Below, piece by piece: positions 41,259-48,799 of a stretch of DNA of 64,000 bases (positions are counted from its first letter, which is position 1; the number at the start of each line of letters is the position of its first letter). The translations under genes were made by a program, and so were the position numbers. The notes under the pieces are model-generated. The model had not been told where the DNA came from. It saw only the letters and a list, made by a program, of their open reading frames with translations, and did no database searches. Location of the stretch: contig DATFLL010000075.1 of NCBI GenBank assembly GCA_035267785.1, forward strand, positions 1 through 64,000. Direction: 5' to 3'. This DNA is from DATFLL01 sp035267785 (GTDB lineage: Bacteria; Pseudomonadota; Gammaproteobacteria; DATFLL01).

Positions 41259-42572
41259 CTATTTCTGGTGGGTCATTGCCGTTTGGAATTCGGGGTAGCC
41301 GACTTCGCTGTGCTCGGTGAAGTCCAGCCCGCGCTGCTCGTCGAGCGTTCCGGCGCGCAGCCCCATCGTCTTGTGGATTAAGAAATACATCAGCAGGGCG
41401 AGCGGGAAGGCCCACAGAAATCCGGCGGCCACGCCGATGAACTGGACCAGCACCTGCGTTGGGTTGAACAAGTCACCGGTTTTGAACAGCCCGGCGGCCA
41501 GCGTGCCCCAGGCCCCGCAGAACGCGTGTACGGGCACCGCGCCGACCACATCGTCCAACCGCAGCCAGTTGAGAAACCCGTCCCCGCCGACCAGTACAAA
41601 ACCGGCGACCAGTCCCGTGATCACCGCGTACATGGGTTCCATGGTGGCACAGCCGGCCGTGATGGCGACCAGGCCGCCGATGGAGCCGTTGACCGTGGTC
41701 GTCATAAGCACGGGGCGCCGGCTGATCCACATCGTGGTCATGGCCCCGACCGCGCCGGAGGCGGCGGCCAAGTGGGTATTCAGGTTGATGAGCCCAATAC
41801 TGGGCACGGCCGCGGCCGTGCTGCCGCCGTTGAAACCGAACCACCCCAGCCACAGGATGAAGCCCCCGAGGGCCACCAGCGTCAGGTTGTGGCCCGGGAT
41901 GGGACGCGCCTTTCCATCGGCATCGAATCGTCCCAGCCGCGGTCCGAGTACAATGATCCCCGCCAGCGCGACCCAGCCGCCGATCGAATGCACCACGGTC
42001 GAGCCGGCAAAATCGATAAAGCCCATCTGCTTGAGCCAGCCCGAACCGGTATACAGGCTGCCCCAGGCCCAGCTGCCGTAAACGGGATAGATGACGGCTG
42101 TGATGCCGATAGCCCCGACCAGATAGGACTCGTAGCGCGTGCGTTCGGCCATCGCCCCGGAGGCAATGGTCACGCAGGTCGCGGCGAACATGGTCTGAAA
42201 GAGCAGCAGGCTGTAATCCATGTGTTCGGCATTGCCGAGCAGGAAGTGGTCCGTGCCCAGCCAACCGGTGGCATTGACGCCGAACATCAAACCGTAGCCC
42301 ACAAGCCAGAACACGATGCTGCCCACGCACGCGTCGACGTAATTCTTCATGATGACGTTGACGGTGTTCTTGGAACGCACCATGCCACCCTCGAGCAGCG
42401 CGAAACCGGCTTGCATAAAGAACACCAGTGCGGCCGCGGTGACCAGCCAGACTGTGTCCATCGAGACCTGGAACGAGCCCGTCCCGTCGGCTGCAAAGGC
42501 CGGTGCGGATAACAAAGCGAGGAGAGCCGCCGACGAGAACCTAACTATATTTTTACACCTTGATGCGAACAT
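41259..42572 (-). CDS. amtB: Ammonium transporter
   Basis: A 437-residue Amt/MEP/Rh channel with a cleavable signal peptide (to about residue 28, PAFAADG) and 11 helices. Signatures are DTVWLVTAAALVFFMQAGFALLEGGMVRSKN, SGAMAERTRYESYLVG, DFAGSTVVHSIGG (twin-His pore residue), and VPVHAFCGAWGTLAAGLF with the second pore His. AAGGGG precedes ATG 42572. A consensus sigma-54 promoter and an NtrC-like site lie upstream, so expression under nitrogen limitation is expected. Unusually there is no glnK next to it. Confidence 0.95.
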   Translation of the reverse strand: MFASRCKNIVRFSSAALLALLSAPAFAADGTGSFQVSMDTVWLVTAAALVFFMQAGFALLEGGMVRSKNTVNVIMKNYVDACVGSIVFWLVGYGLMFGVNATGWLGTDHFLLGNAEHMDYSLLLFQTMFAATCVTIASGAMAERTRYESYLVGAIGITAVIYPVYGSWAWGSLYTGSGWLKQMGFIDFAGSTVVHSIGGWVALAGIIVLGPRLGRFDADGKARPIPGHNLTLVALGGFILWLGWFGFNGGSTAAAVPSIGLINLNTHLAAASGAVGAMTTMWISRRPVLMTTTVNGSIGGLVAITAGCATMEPMYAVITGLVAGFVLVGGDGFLNWLRLDDVVGAVPVHAFCGAWGTLAAGLFKTGDLFNPTQVLVQFIGVAAGFLWAFPLALLMYFLIHKTMGLRAGTLDEQRGLDFTEHSEVGYPEFQTAMTHQK

Positions 42573-42605
42573 CGGATGCCCCTTGTTGTGTTATACGGGG
42601 CCTAG

Positions 42606-42621
42606 TGCAAGGGGTGTGCCA
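42606..42621 (-). promoter_or_regulatory. Consensus sigma-54 promoter of amtB
   Basis: Read on the minus strand: TGGCAC (42621-42616), five bases, TTGCA (42610-42606). This is an exact match to the -24/-12 consensus, ending 34 bases before the amtB ATG. Confidence 0.85.
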
Positions 42622-42726
42622 TACGCGGAAATACCCCGGGGCCGTGATGTGGAACGCTTAAACGGCGCAGAGCGGTGCGGCGCGAGCGTACGGGTGCACC
42701 AAGGAGCATCGTCGCGGCGACCGCGT

Positions 42727-42743
42727 CGCGCCATAGTGGTGCG
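42727..42743. promoter_or_regulatory. Probable NtrC enhancer site for amtB
   Basis: CGCGCC-ATAGT-GGTGCG matches the 17-bp NtrC consensus (TGCACC-N5-GGTGCA) at 9 of 12 arm positions. It lies about 105 bp upstream of the -24 element, the usual enhancer distance. Confidence 0.5.
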
Positions 42744-42795
42744 TTGCGGCTGCAGTGCGGCGGTCACGCTCCGCACCCGTTGGTAGGCCCAGGCC

Positions 42796-43266
42796 TCAGC
42801 GTTGGAAGTTGCCGACGAGCTCGGTGTGAGCCAGGATGTGGTCCTTCATCGCCTGTTCGAGCGTATGCTTGTCGGGTGATGCCAGATCGGGTAGCACGGT
42901 ATCCAGCGCGTACAGCTTGTGGAAGTATCGATGGCGGCCGACGGGCGGACAGGGGCCGCCGTAGCCGGTTCGCCCCCAGTTGTTCTTGCCCTCGCGGGTG
43001 CCGTTCGGTAGCTCGGTCGGCGTTACCGCCTCGGGCAGATGCGTCGCGTCAGGGGGCAGGTTGTAGAGCACCCAGTGGACCCAGGTCATTCGCGGGGCGG
43101 CCGGGTCGGGGGCGTCGGGGTCGTCCACGATCAGCACGAGGCTCCGGGCGTCGGGCGGGACGCCGGTCCAGGCGAGCGGGGGCGAGATGTTCTCGCCGTC
43201 GCAGCTGTAGCGCGTGGGGATGGCCTGTTGGTGCTCGAAGGCGTCGGAGCGCAGTGTCAATGCCAT
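42796..43266 (-). CDS. YbhB/YbcL-type PEBP family protein
   Basis: A 156-residue protein of the phosphatidylethanolamine-binding / Raf-kinase-inhibitor-like family. It shows IPTRYSCDGENISPPLAWTGVP, LVLIVDDPDAPD, TWVHWVLYNLP, GYGGPCPPVGRHRYFHKLYALD and a C-terminal amphipathic helix. There is no signal peptide, so it is cytoplasmic like YbhB. Its ligand is unknown. AGGAGG precedes ATG 43266. It is divergent from the rhodanese gene. Confidence 0.9.
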   Translation of the reverse strand: MALTLRSDAFEHQQAIPTRYSCDGENISPPLAWTGVPPDARSLVLIVDDPDAPDPAAPRMTWVHWVLYNLPPDATHLPEAVTPTELPNGTREGKNNWGRTGYGGPCPPVGRHRYFHKLYALDTVLPDLASPDKHTLEQAMKDHILAHTELVGNFQR

Positions 43267-43432
43267 AGGTCCTCCTGGGGGCGTCGATGAGGCGCCGCGA
43301 TCGCCCACTGTGCCTTTCCGGTGGGCAATGTCTCCGTGCACTGGGGACGGCGACTCTTATAATGAGCATGTACTGAGCATGGTCGACCGGCGGGCGAACG
43401 TCGACCATGTTAGCCAAACGAAGGGAGCCGCA

Positions 43433-44284
43433 ATGCCCTACGAGACCCTGATCAGCGCCGAGGAGCTCTACTCCCGCCTTGGGGAGCCCGGCTGGGTGGT
43501 CGTGGACTGCCGTTTCGACCTGGCCGAGCCATCGGCCGGGCGCCGGGCGTACCGGTCCGCCCATCTGCCGGGCGCATACTATGCTCACCTGGACGAGGAC
43601 CTGTCCGGTCCGGTCGGCCGCTTCACCGGACGCCACCCGCTTCCCGCGCCCGAGGTGCTGGCCCGGCGAATCGCTGCGTGGGGTGTCGACGCCGCGACGC
43701 AGGTCGTGGCCTACGACGATCGGGGCGGGGCCTTCGCCGCGCGCCTCTGGTGGCTGCTGCGCTGGCTTGGTCATGACGCGGTTGCGGTGCTCGACGGCGG
43801 CCTGGGGGCGTGGCGCCGCCACGGTTACCCACTTGACGACCAGGTGCCGCCGGCGCGTCGTGCGGACTTCGTGCCCAACGTGCGCGAGGCGCTGTGCCTG
43901 GACAGCGCGCAGGTCGAGGCCGCGCTGTCGCGCCAGGGGATTGCCCTGGTCGATGCGCGCGAGAGCCCGCGCTTTCGCGGCGAACACGAACCGATCGACC
44001 CCGTCGCCGGCCACATCCCCGGCGCGCGAAATCTGCCTTTTGCGGGCAACCTGGACGACGAAGGATGCTTTCTGGCGCCGGCGGCGCTGCGCTCGCGCCT
44101 GGCCTCGGTCCTGGGCGACCAGGACCCGAGCGCCAGCGTGCATATGTGCGGTTCGGGCGTGACGGCCTGTCATAACCTGCTGGCCATGGCGGTTGCCGGT
44201 TTGGGGGACGGCTGTCTGTATGCCGGTTCCTGGAGCGAGTGGATTCGCGACCCGCACCGGCCCGTGGCACGCGGTGAAGACTGA
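43433..44284 (+). CDS. sseA: Two-domain rhodanese / 3-mercaptopyruvate sulfurtransferase
   Basis: A 283-residue sulfurtransferase with two rhodanese domains. The N-terminal one is inactive (WVVVDCRFDL, YDDRGGAFAARLWW). The C-terminal one carries the active-site loop CGSGVTA with Cys239. The CGSGVT form is typical of mercaptopyruvate sulfurtransferases, though many SseA-like proteins act on thiosulfate. It adds to the sulfur-transfer genes near the left edge. AAGGGAG precedes ATG 43433. Confidence 0.9.
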   Translation: MPYETLISAEELYSRLGEPGWVVVDCRFDLAEPSAGRRAYRSAHLPGAYYAHLDEDLSGPVGRFTGRHPLPAPEVLARRIAAWGVDAATQVVAYDDRGGAFAARLWWLLRWLGHDAVAVLDGGLGAWRRHGYPLDDQVPPARRADFVPNVREALCLDSAQVEAALSRQGIALVDARESPRFRGEHEPIDPVAGHIPGARNLPFAGNLDDEGCFLAPAALRSRLASVLGDQDPSASVHMCGSGVTACHNLLAMAVAGLGDGCLYAGSWSEWIRDPHRPVARGED

Positions 44285-44388
44285 GCTGGGGAGTCCGCCG
44301 TTAGCGGCGTCCGGGACGATTTCGGTTTGGTGGGGCAGTGAATACTGCTAACATCGTTGGAAAACGATAACGACGCCGGAGAGGGAGC

Positions 44389-44841
44389 ATGCCGCAGCAA
44401 GACACCCTAAAAGAGCGCCGGGGGCAGTCGCTTGATCAGCTGAAGAATCTGCTCAAGACCCGGACGGCGACTCTGGCACTGTTCAGCCAGCTCGCTGCCA
44501 AGCGTCCCTTCAAGCCCGAGCCGGTGGTCCAGGAACTGCTGCAGGAGTTTTGTGAGTCCCTGGTGGACTATACGGCGATCGCGCATTTTCAGCTCTATCG
44601 CCATTTCCAGGGTGGCCGGGAGCGCCGCCAGCCTGTGGTCGCGATCGCTGAGCAGGTCTACCACCGCATTGCCGATACCACGGCTCAAATCCTGGATTTC
44701 AACGACAAGTATGATTGCGGCGACCACTGCGACGACCTGGGGGGCCTTGCCGATGACCTCTCCCGCCTGGGCGAGGTGCTGGCCGATCGCATCAATCTCG
44801 AAGACCGCGTCATCGCCGCATTGCGCGGCGCTCAGCGCTGA
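44389..44841 (+). CDS. rsd: Rsd/AlgQ-family anti-sigma-70 factor
   Basis: A 150-residue helical protein that binds region 4 of sigma-70 and lowers housekeeping transcription in stationary phase or under stress. RRGQSLDQLKNLLKTRTATLALFSQLAAKRPFKP and CESLVDYTAIAHFQLYRHF match the family, and the length is normal. A GGAGAGGGAG ribosome site precedes ATG 44389. It is monocistronic. Freed core polymerase would favour the sigma-54 promoters also seen here (inference). Confidence 0.9.
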   Translation: MPQQDTLKERRGQSLDQLKNLLKTRTATLALFSQLAAKRPFKPEPVVQELLQEFCESLVDYTAIAHFQLYRHFQGGRERRQPVVAIAEQVYHRIADTTAQILDFNDKYDCGDHCDDLGGLADDLSRLGEVLADRINLEDRVIAALRGAQR

Positions 44842-44873
44842 CGTCCCTGCTCAGGCCGGTTGTGGCTCCGGCC

Positions 44874-45038
44874 TTACCGCGCCTGTACCCAGGGCCGCGC
44901 CCAACCCAGTGCATGGGCTCTTTCGGCCTCCTCCTCGTTGACTGTCTCGGTCGCATCATTTTCCGCGGCCAGCGCCTGCAAGGCCTCCCGGACGCTCAGT
45001 TCCTGGACCTCATAGATTGGCAACGGCGAGTCTTCCAT
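44874..45038 (-). CDS. Small 54-residue acidic protein, unknown
   Basis: A short frame starting MEDSPLPIYEVQELSVREAL and ending in ERAHALGWARPWVQAR. Its ATG is preceded by GGGAGG at 9 bases and by a near-consensus promoter (45068-45096). The composition is that of a folded, acidic, helical peptide. The stop codon lies in a hairpin (44853-44859 with 44868-44874) shared with the convergent rsd gene. No family recognised. The expression signals are the main support. Confidence 0.65.
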   Translation of the reverse strand: MEDSPLPIYEVQELSVREALQALAAENDATETVNEEEAERAHALGWARPWVQAR

Positions 45039-45067
45039 CGAACTTTTCCTCCCTTGTTTTAAGTGGT

Positions 45068-45096
45068 TATATAGGAAAAGTTAAAGTGAAATGCAA
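45068..45096 (-). promoter_or_regulatory. Sigma-70 promoter of the 54-residue protein gene
   Basis: On the minus strand TTGCAT (45096-45091), a 17-bp spacer, and TATATA (45073-45068), 30 bases before the ATG. It lies in a strongly AT-rich block (about 45050-45140). Confidence 0.7.
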
Positions 45097-45097
45097 G

Positions 45098-45125
45098 TTG
45101 TTTTTATATCATACTGATTTAAAAT
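45098..45125 (+). promoter_or_regulatory. Divergent sigma-70 promoter toward the gene at 45259
   Basis: TTGTTT, a 16-bp spacer and TAAAAT on the plus strand, back to back with the minus-strand promoter. It is about 134 bases upstream of the ATG at 45259. Confidence 0.45.
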
Positions 45126-45258
45126 AATAAATATTAGGGTTCCGCCGCCGTGCGGGGCTTGTGTTATGTTGCCGAGATCGGGGCCGGCGCCTCACCTCGC
45201 GCCCGTGGAGCGTGGGAGACCCGTCGCTCGGTCCGAATCGTTACACCGAGGAACACGC

Positions 45259-45603
45259 ATGACTTACGCAATCGTCGTGAATATGGACTACGAGAACAAT
45301 CCGCCCGAAACGTGCGGCGATCTATGGGAGGAGATAAAGCGGCGAATGCTGGCGGCAGGATTTATCCGCGACGGGCGGACCTTCACCACTTCCCTGCCGG
45401 AAAAGGAGGCGACCCGCCTGGCCCGACGGGTCATGGCCGAACTCGAGGAACAGCTCGAGCGGCACGACCGGGACGTCTACCATTACTTGAGAGACTTCTA
45501 CGGCTACGATCTGGCGTATACCACCAACCTGATGCTGCCGCCCACCGAGGAGATCGAGGTCGAGGAGGAGACGCCGACGCGCCCCTCCAAGCCCGGTCAG
45601 TAA
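45259..45603 (+). CDS. Small soluble protein, unknown function
   Basis: A 114-residue acidic protein. The N-terminal strand TYAIVVNMDYENNPPETCGDLWEEI is followed by amphipathic helices (TSLPEKEATRLARRVMAELEEQLERH, YHYLRDFYGYDLAY) and a polar acidic tail. GAGGAA precedes ATG 45259. No signal peptide, membrane segment or known family was recognised. The sequence is gene-like in codon use and well spaced from its neighbours. Confidence 0.7.
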   Translation: MTYAIVVNMDYENNPPETCGDLWEEIKRRMLAAGFIRDGRTFTTSLPEKEATRLARRVMAELEEQLERHDRDVYHYLRDFYGYDLAYTTNLMLPPTEEIEVEEETPTRPSKPGQ

Positions 45604-45636
45604 GCGCCTACCGGAGGATTTGGACCTCGGGCCCTG

Positions 45637-45816
45637 TCAGCGGCCGCTGAAGCCGCTGTGTTCCTGCAGGTCCTCGCCGGCTCCGTTCGGCCGCCGCTGT
45701 CGGGCCTCACGCAGGCGGCGGCGGATCGGTTCGGTGATCCCCATCTGATGGCCGAGGTGGAAACCCAGCCAAAAGGCCAACATGGAAGCGGCGAGGGCGG
45801 CGGCGATGGTCAGCAC
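45637..45816 (-). CDS. Small single-helix membrane protein
   Basis: A 59-residue protein from GTG 45816, preceded by an ideal AGGAGG. One N-terminal helix (LTIAAALAASMLAFWLGFHLG) is followed by a basic cytosolic tail (EPIRRRLREARQRR). A longer frame to 45873 exists but the ribosome site decides for the shorter. Function unknown. Confidence 0.55.
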   Translation of the reverse strand: MLTIAAALAASMLAFWLGFHLGHQMGITEPIRRRLREARQRRPNGAGEDLQEHSGFSGR

Positions 45817-46020
45817 GGCGAATCCTCCTGACAGGCGAAATAAAGGCTCCTTCAAGTGATATCGACCACCCACCCGGCGTCTTGAACCGGCCCGAGAGAT
45901 TGAGCACCGGCGTAGCGCCCCTTCACCCGTGGACCGACATCAGAGGTCACAATCTGACACGCCGCGTCACGGGTGCCTCTGATTATCACGAACTGAAGCG
46001 GATTTCCTGCCGTTTTGATT

Positions 46021-46036
46021 TGGCACGCGGATTGTA
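46021..46036 (+). promoter_or_regulatory. Sigma-54-type promoter before the gene at 46095
   Basis: TTGGCACG-N4-TTGTAT: TGGCAC (46021-46026), five bases, TTGTA (46032-46036). It differs from consensus only by T for C in the -12 element, the same deviation as the element at 955. It is 58 bases upstream of the ATG. The rest of the gap 45817-46094 has no gene; GTCAC/GTGAC-type half sites near 45950-45975 could be enhancer sequence. Confidence 0.45.
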
Positions 46037-46094
46037 TGGGTTAAGTGCGAATGTCAAATGGCCGTTACCCGGTCGTCACAAAGGCTACCTGCGC

Positions 46095-46499
46095 ATGTCT
46101 CAGCCCCAGGATCCCGTCGACAAGCGATCGCCCGGCCGACGGACGTTGCGGCGCGTGCCGTTGACCGACGACGATCTACGCCGCCAGACCGCCGAGCGGC
46201 GCGGCACGGGCGGTACCAGCGACGACAACCGCGACTGCGGTTTTCTGCCCGCCTTCCGCGACAGCCTGACGGGCAAGATCTACCCGTCGCGTTACGCCGA
46301 CGGCCGCCCGGCCTGCGTCCACCTGCTGGAGGGCCTGCCGGGGGATCTGGTGGTCGAGCGGGGCACGGACGGCCAGCCGGTCGCCGTCAAAGGTTCCCTG
46401 GAGCCGGGATTCACGCGCGAGGGGCGCTTCTACACCCGCGAAGAGGCGGCGGCCTTGGCGGCCGAGACGGGGGCGAGGGGAGAGCGCGCGACAGGCTGA
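46095..46499 (+). CDS. Conserved-looking soluble protein, unknown function
   Basis: A 134-residue protein. The N-terminal third is basic and disordered (PVDKRSPGRRTLRRVPLTDDDLRRQ). The rest is compact: DCGFLPAFRDSLTGKIYPSRYADGRPACVHLLEGLPGDLVVERG, then a turn and GFTREGRFYTREEAAALAA. ATG 46095 is chosen because the upstream open frame passes through the promoter-like sequence. It ends 22 bases before the convergent slt stop. No family recognised. Confidence 0.65.
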   Translation: MSQPQDPVDKRSPGRRTLRRVPLTDDDLRRQTAERRGTGGTSDDNRDCGFLPAFRDSLTGKIYPSRYADGRPACVHLLEGLPGDLVVERGTDGQPVAVKGSLEPGFTREGRFYTREEAAALAAETGARGERATG

Positions 46500-46521
46500 G
46501 GCTTGGCCCGGCGAGGCCCGC

Positions 46522-48531
46522 CTACAACTCGGTGCCGGCGTCGTCGGCGACAGGCGGCACCGTCTGCATCCGTTGCTGGAGTGGCTCCGGCGAATATCCC
46601 AGCCGCTGCTGGTAGATCACCGTGTAGGCCATGACCCGGCGGAGATAATTGCGGGTCTCGGCATAGGGGACGGTTTCGACCCACACGTCCGCCGCCATGG
46701 GGCCGCTCTGCGGTTGCCATGCCCGTACCCGTCGGGCTCCGGCATTGTACGCCGCCGTTGCCAGCACGGTGTGGCCCCCGAAGCGATCCTCGACCCGTTT
46801 CAGGTAGCGTACCCCCAATCGGATATTCGTACCTGCATCGAGCAGGGCCGAGCGGTTTCCCAGATGGACCTGCAGGGTACGGGCCATCTGGCGCGCGGTG
46901 CGCGGCAGCAGCTGCATCAGGCCCATGGCCCCGGCGGACGAATGGGCATCGGGCGTAAAGGCGCTTTCCTGGCGAATGACCGCGAAGGCCCAGGCCGGAT
47001 CGATATCGTGGCTGGCCGCTTCGCTCACGACCTCGTCCTGGTAGGCCAGCGGGAAGCGCAGCTTCAAATCATCCCAGTAACGCGCGCGCCCGAGAGTGAA
47101 AATCGCGCGGTCGTGCCAACCCCATTGATGCGCCAGCTGGGCGGCCTTGAGCAACTGCGGCTCGCTCAATGTCGGCAGTACGGTGCGCCACTCGCGCCGT
47201 GCGTCGACGACGTGGCCGATGTGGAAGAGCTCACGCGCCCGTTGAATACCGGGCAGGTCCGCCACCTCGCGCAGCTCCTCGGCGCGATAGACCAGGGGGC
47301 GCTCGTCGAATCGGTAGGCCGTACCGGCGCGGTCGGCGGCCAGGAACCCGTAATAGCCCCGCTCGGCGGCCAATGACTTATACAGCGCCTTGGCCGGCGC
47401 CTTTCGTCCCATCGCCTCCAGGGCCCGGGCGCGCCAGTAGCGCCAGCGAGCGCTTTGGCGCCGCTCGGGGGCGAGCGCATCGATCCAGGTCAATGCCTGT
47501 TCCCACTCGCCCTCGCGCAGCGCGGCCACGATATGGGTAGTGCGCAAGCGGCGCAGCGCGGCGGGATCCTTGATGCGTTGTATCCAGTGGGCGGCGCCGG
47601 CATCTCCCGCATCGGCCAGCTCCAGGGCGATGGTCCGCTCGATGGCCGCGCGTTCGATCTTCGTGACTGGGGCGCTGGCGCCGTGCGTCTGCCAGAAGGC
47701 CGCGGCACGCTGCGGGTCCGCGTGGGCAAGGCGGCGCAGCCCGTCGCTCAGGATCCAGCCGGCGAGCCCATTGGGGGTAGCTGCCGCGGCCAGCAGGCCC
47801 GGCTCGGTCAGGACCCGCTGGGGCTCGCGGCGGATCTGGCGCCAGAGGGTGACCTGGCCGCGTTGGGCCTGCGGCAGGTAGCGGGCCAGGTAGCCCGCCA
47901 GGCCGGACTGGCCCGCCTGCATGGCCAGGTGGATGCGCTCCCAGACCAGATCGGGCGTCAGGTTGCCCGCTTCGCGCCACGCGCGGAAGACAGGGTCGCA
48001 GCTCTTCGGGCGCGACCGGCCGACCAGCCACAGCGAGCGAACGACGGGGCCCGCCTTGTCCTGCTGCATTTGCTCGAGTAAGGCACGGGCATAGTCGCAA
48101 CGCAGCGTCTCGCCGGTCCCCGGGACGTAGGCGGCCAGAAATTGTTTCCACTGGCGGCGGCGTGCCAGGGTGTCCAGCCAATCGCGCTGCAGCCGGGGGG
48201 CGAGCGGGGTATCGGCGTAGCGATCGAGGAAGGCCTTGATACGCGCCGCCTTGGCGCCATCGAGTTCCTGTTCGAGGCGGTCGAAGACGAGGTAAGGATA
48301 GAGGGGATAGTCGCGCAGGGTCGCGGCGAGGCGCTCGAAGGTGGCCGTGTCGCCTGCGGCCAGGGCGCGCTCGGCGGCCACGAAGGCCTGGCGTTCCAGC
48401 TGTGGCGGGCGTGCGGGGGCACCTGCGAGCGCTGCCGTGCTCACTGCGGCGGCGGCCAATAGGATTGCGCCCGCGGCGTGCCGGGCACGGCCTCGCGGCC
48501 GGCAGCGGGAATCGGCGGATTGGAATTTCAC
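46522..48531 (-). CDS. slt: Soluble lytic murein transglycosylase
   Basis: A 669-residue periplasmic enzyme that cleaves peptidoglycan with formation of 1,6-anhydro-muramic acid. A basic signal peptide (to about residue 36, AALAGA) leads into the long helical doughnut domain. The C-terminal lysozyme-like SLT domain has the catalytic Glu in FAVIRQESAFTPDAHSSAGAMGLMQL and ATAAYNAGARRVRAW. The length matches family 1A (Slt70-type). The start is GTG 48531 after GGGGG; longer frames upstream are unlikely. Confidence 0.94.
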   Translation of the reverse strand: MKFQSADSRCRPRGRARHAAGAILLAAAAVSTAALAGAPARPPQLERQAFVAAERALAAGDTATFERLAATLRDYPLYPYLVFDRLEQELDGAKAARIKAFLDRYADTPLAPRLQRDWLDTLARRRQWKQFLAAYVPGTGETLRCDYARALLEQMQQDKAGPVVRSLWLVGRSRPKSCDPVFRAWREAGNLTPDLVWERIHLAMQAGQSGLAGYLARYLPQAQRGQVTLWRQIRREPQRVLTEPGLLAAAATPNGLAGWILSDGLRRLAHADPQRAAAFWQTHGASAPVTKIERAAIERTIALELADAGDAGAAHWIQRIKDPAALRRLRTTHIVAALREGEWEQALTWIDALAPERRQSARWRYWRARALEAMGRKAPAKALYKSLAAERGYYGFLAADRAGTAYRFDERPLVYRAEELREVADLPGIQRARELFHIGHVVDARREWRTVLPTLSEPQLLKAAQLAHQWGWHDRAIFTLGRARYWDDLKLRFPLAYQDEVVSEAASHDIDPAWAFAVIRQESAFTPDAHSSAGAMGLMQLLPRTARQMARTLQVHLGNRSALLDAGTNIRLGVRYLKRVEDRFGGHTVLATAAYNAGARRVRAWQPQSGPMAADVWVETVPYAETRNYLRRVMAYTVIYQQRLGYSPEPLQQRMQTVPPVADDAGTEL

Positions 48532-48799
48532 GGCCAGCCCCCTGATTTTCGATACCTTTTCCCTACGGGTATCCGATAGGGTCCCACTATAGTCATCGGC
48601 AGGCGCAGAGCAAAGGTTGAGCCGCGTCCAACTGCCCGCAGGCCGGTTGCGGCCGGCCAATCGGAGCAGCCCGATCCGGGCCCGGTATGGTTTATACTGC
48701 GGGTTTTTAGCGTGGCCGCCCCGACATTGCCCACGGGCGGCCCCTGCATGCGTTCCCGCGCGGATGCCTATCCGGCGCGGCCAGTCCTGGAGTCCGTCG

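Noticed and set aside
45882..46094. Longer start for the gene at 46095
   Set aside because: The extension passes through the AT-rich promoter-like sequence and has no protein-like features.
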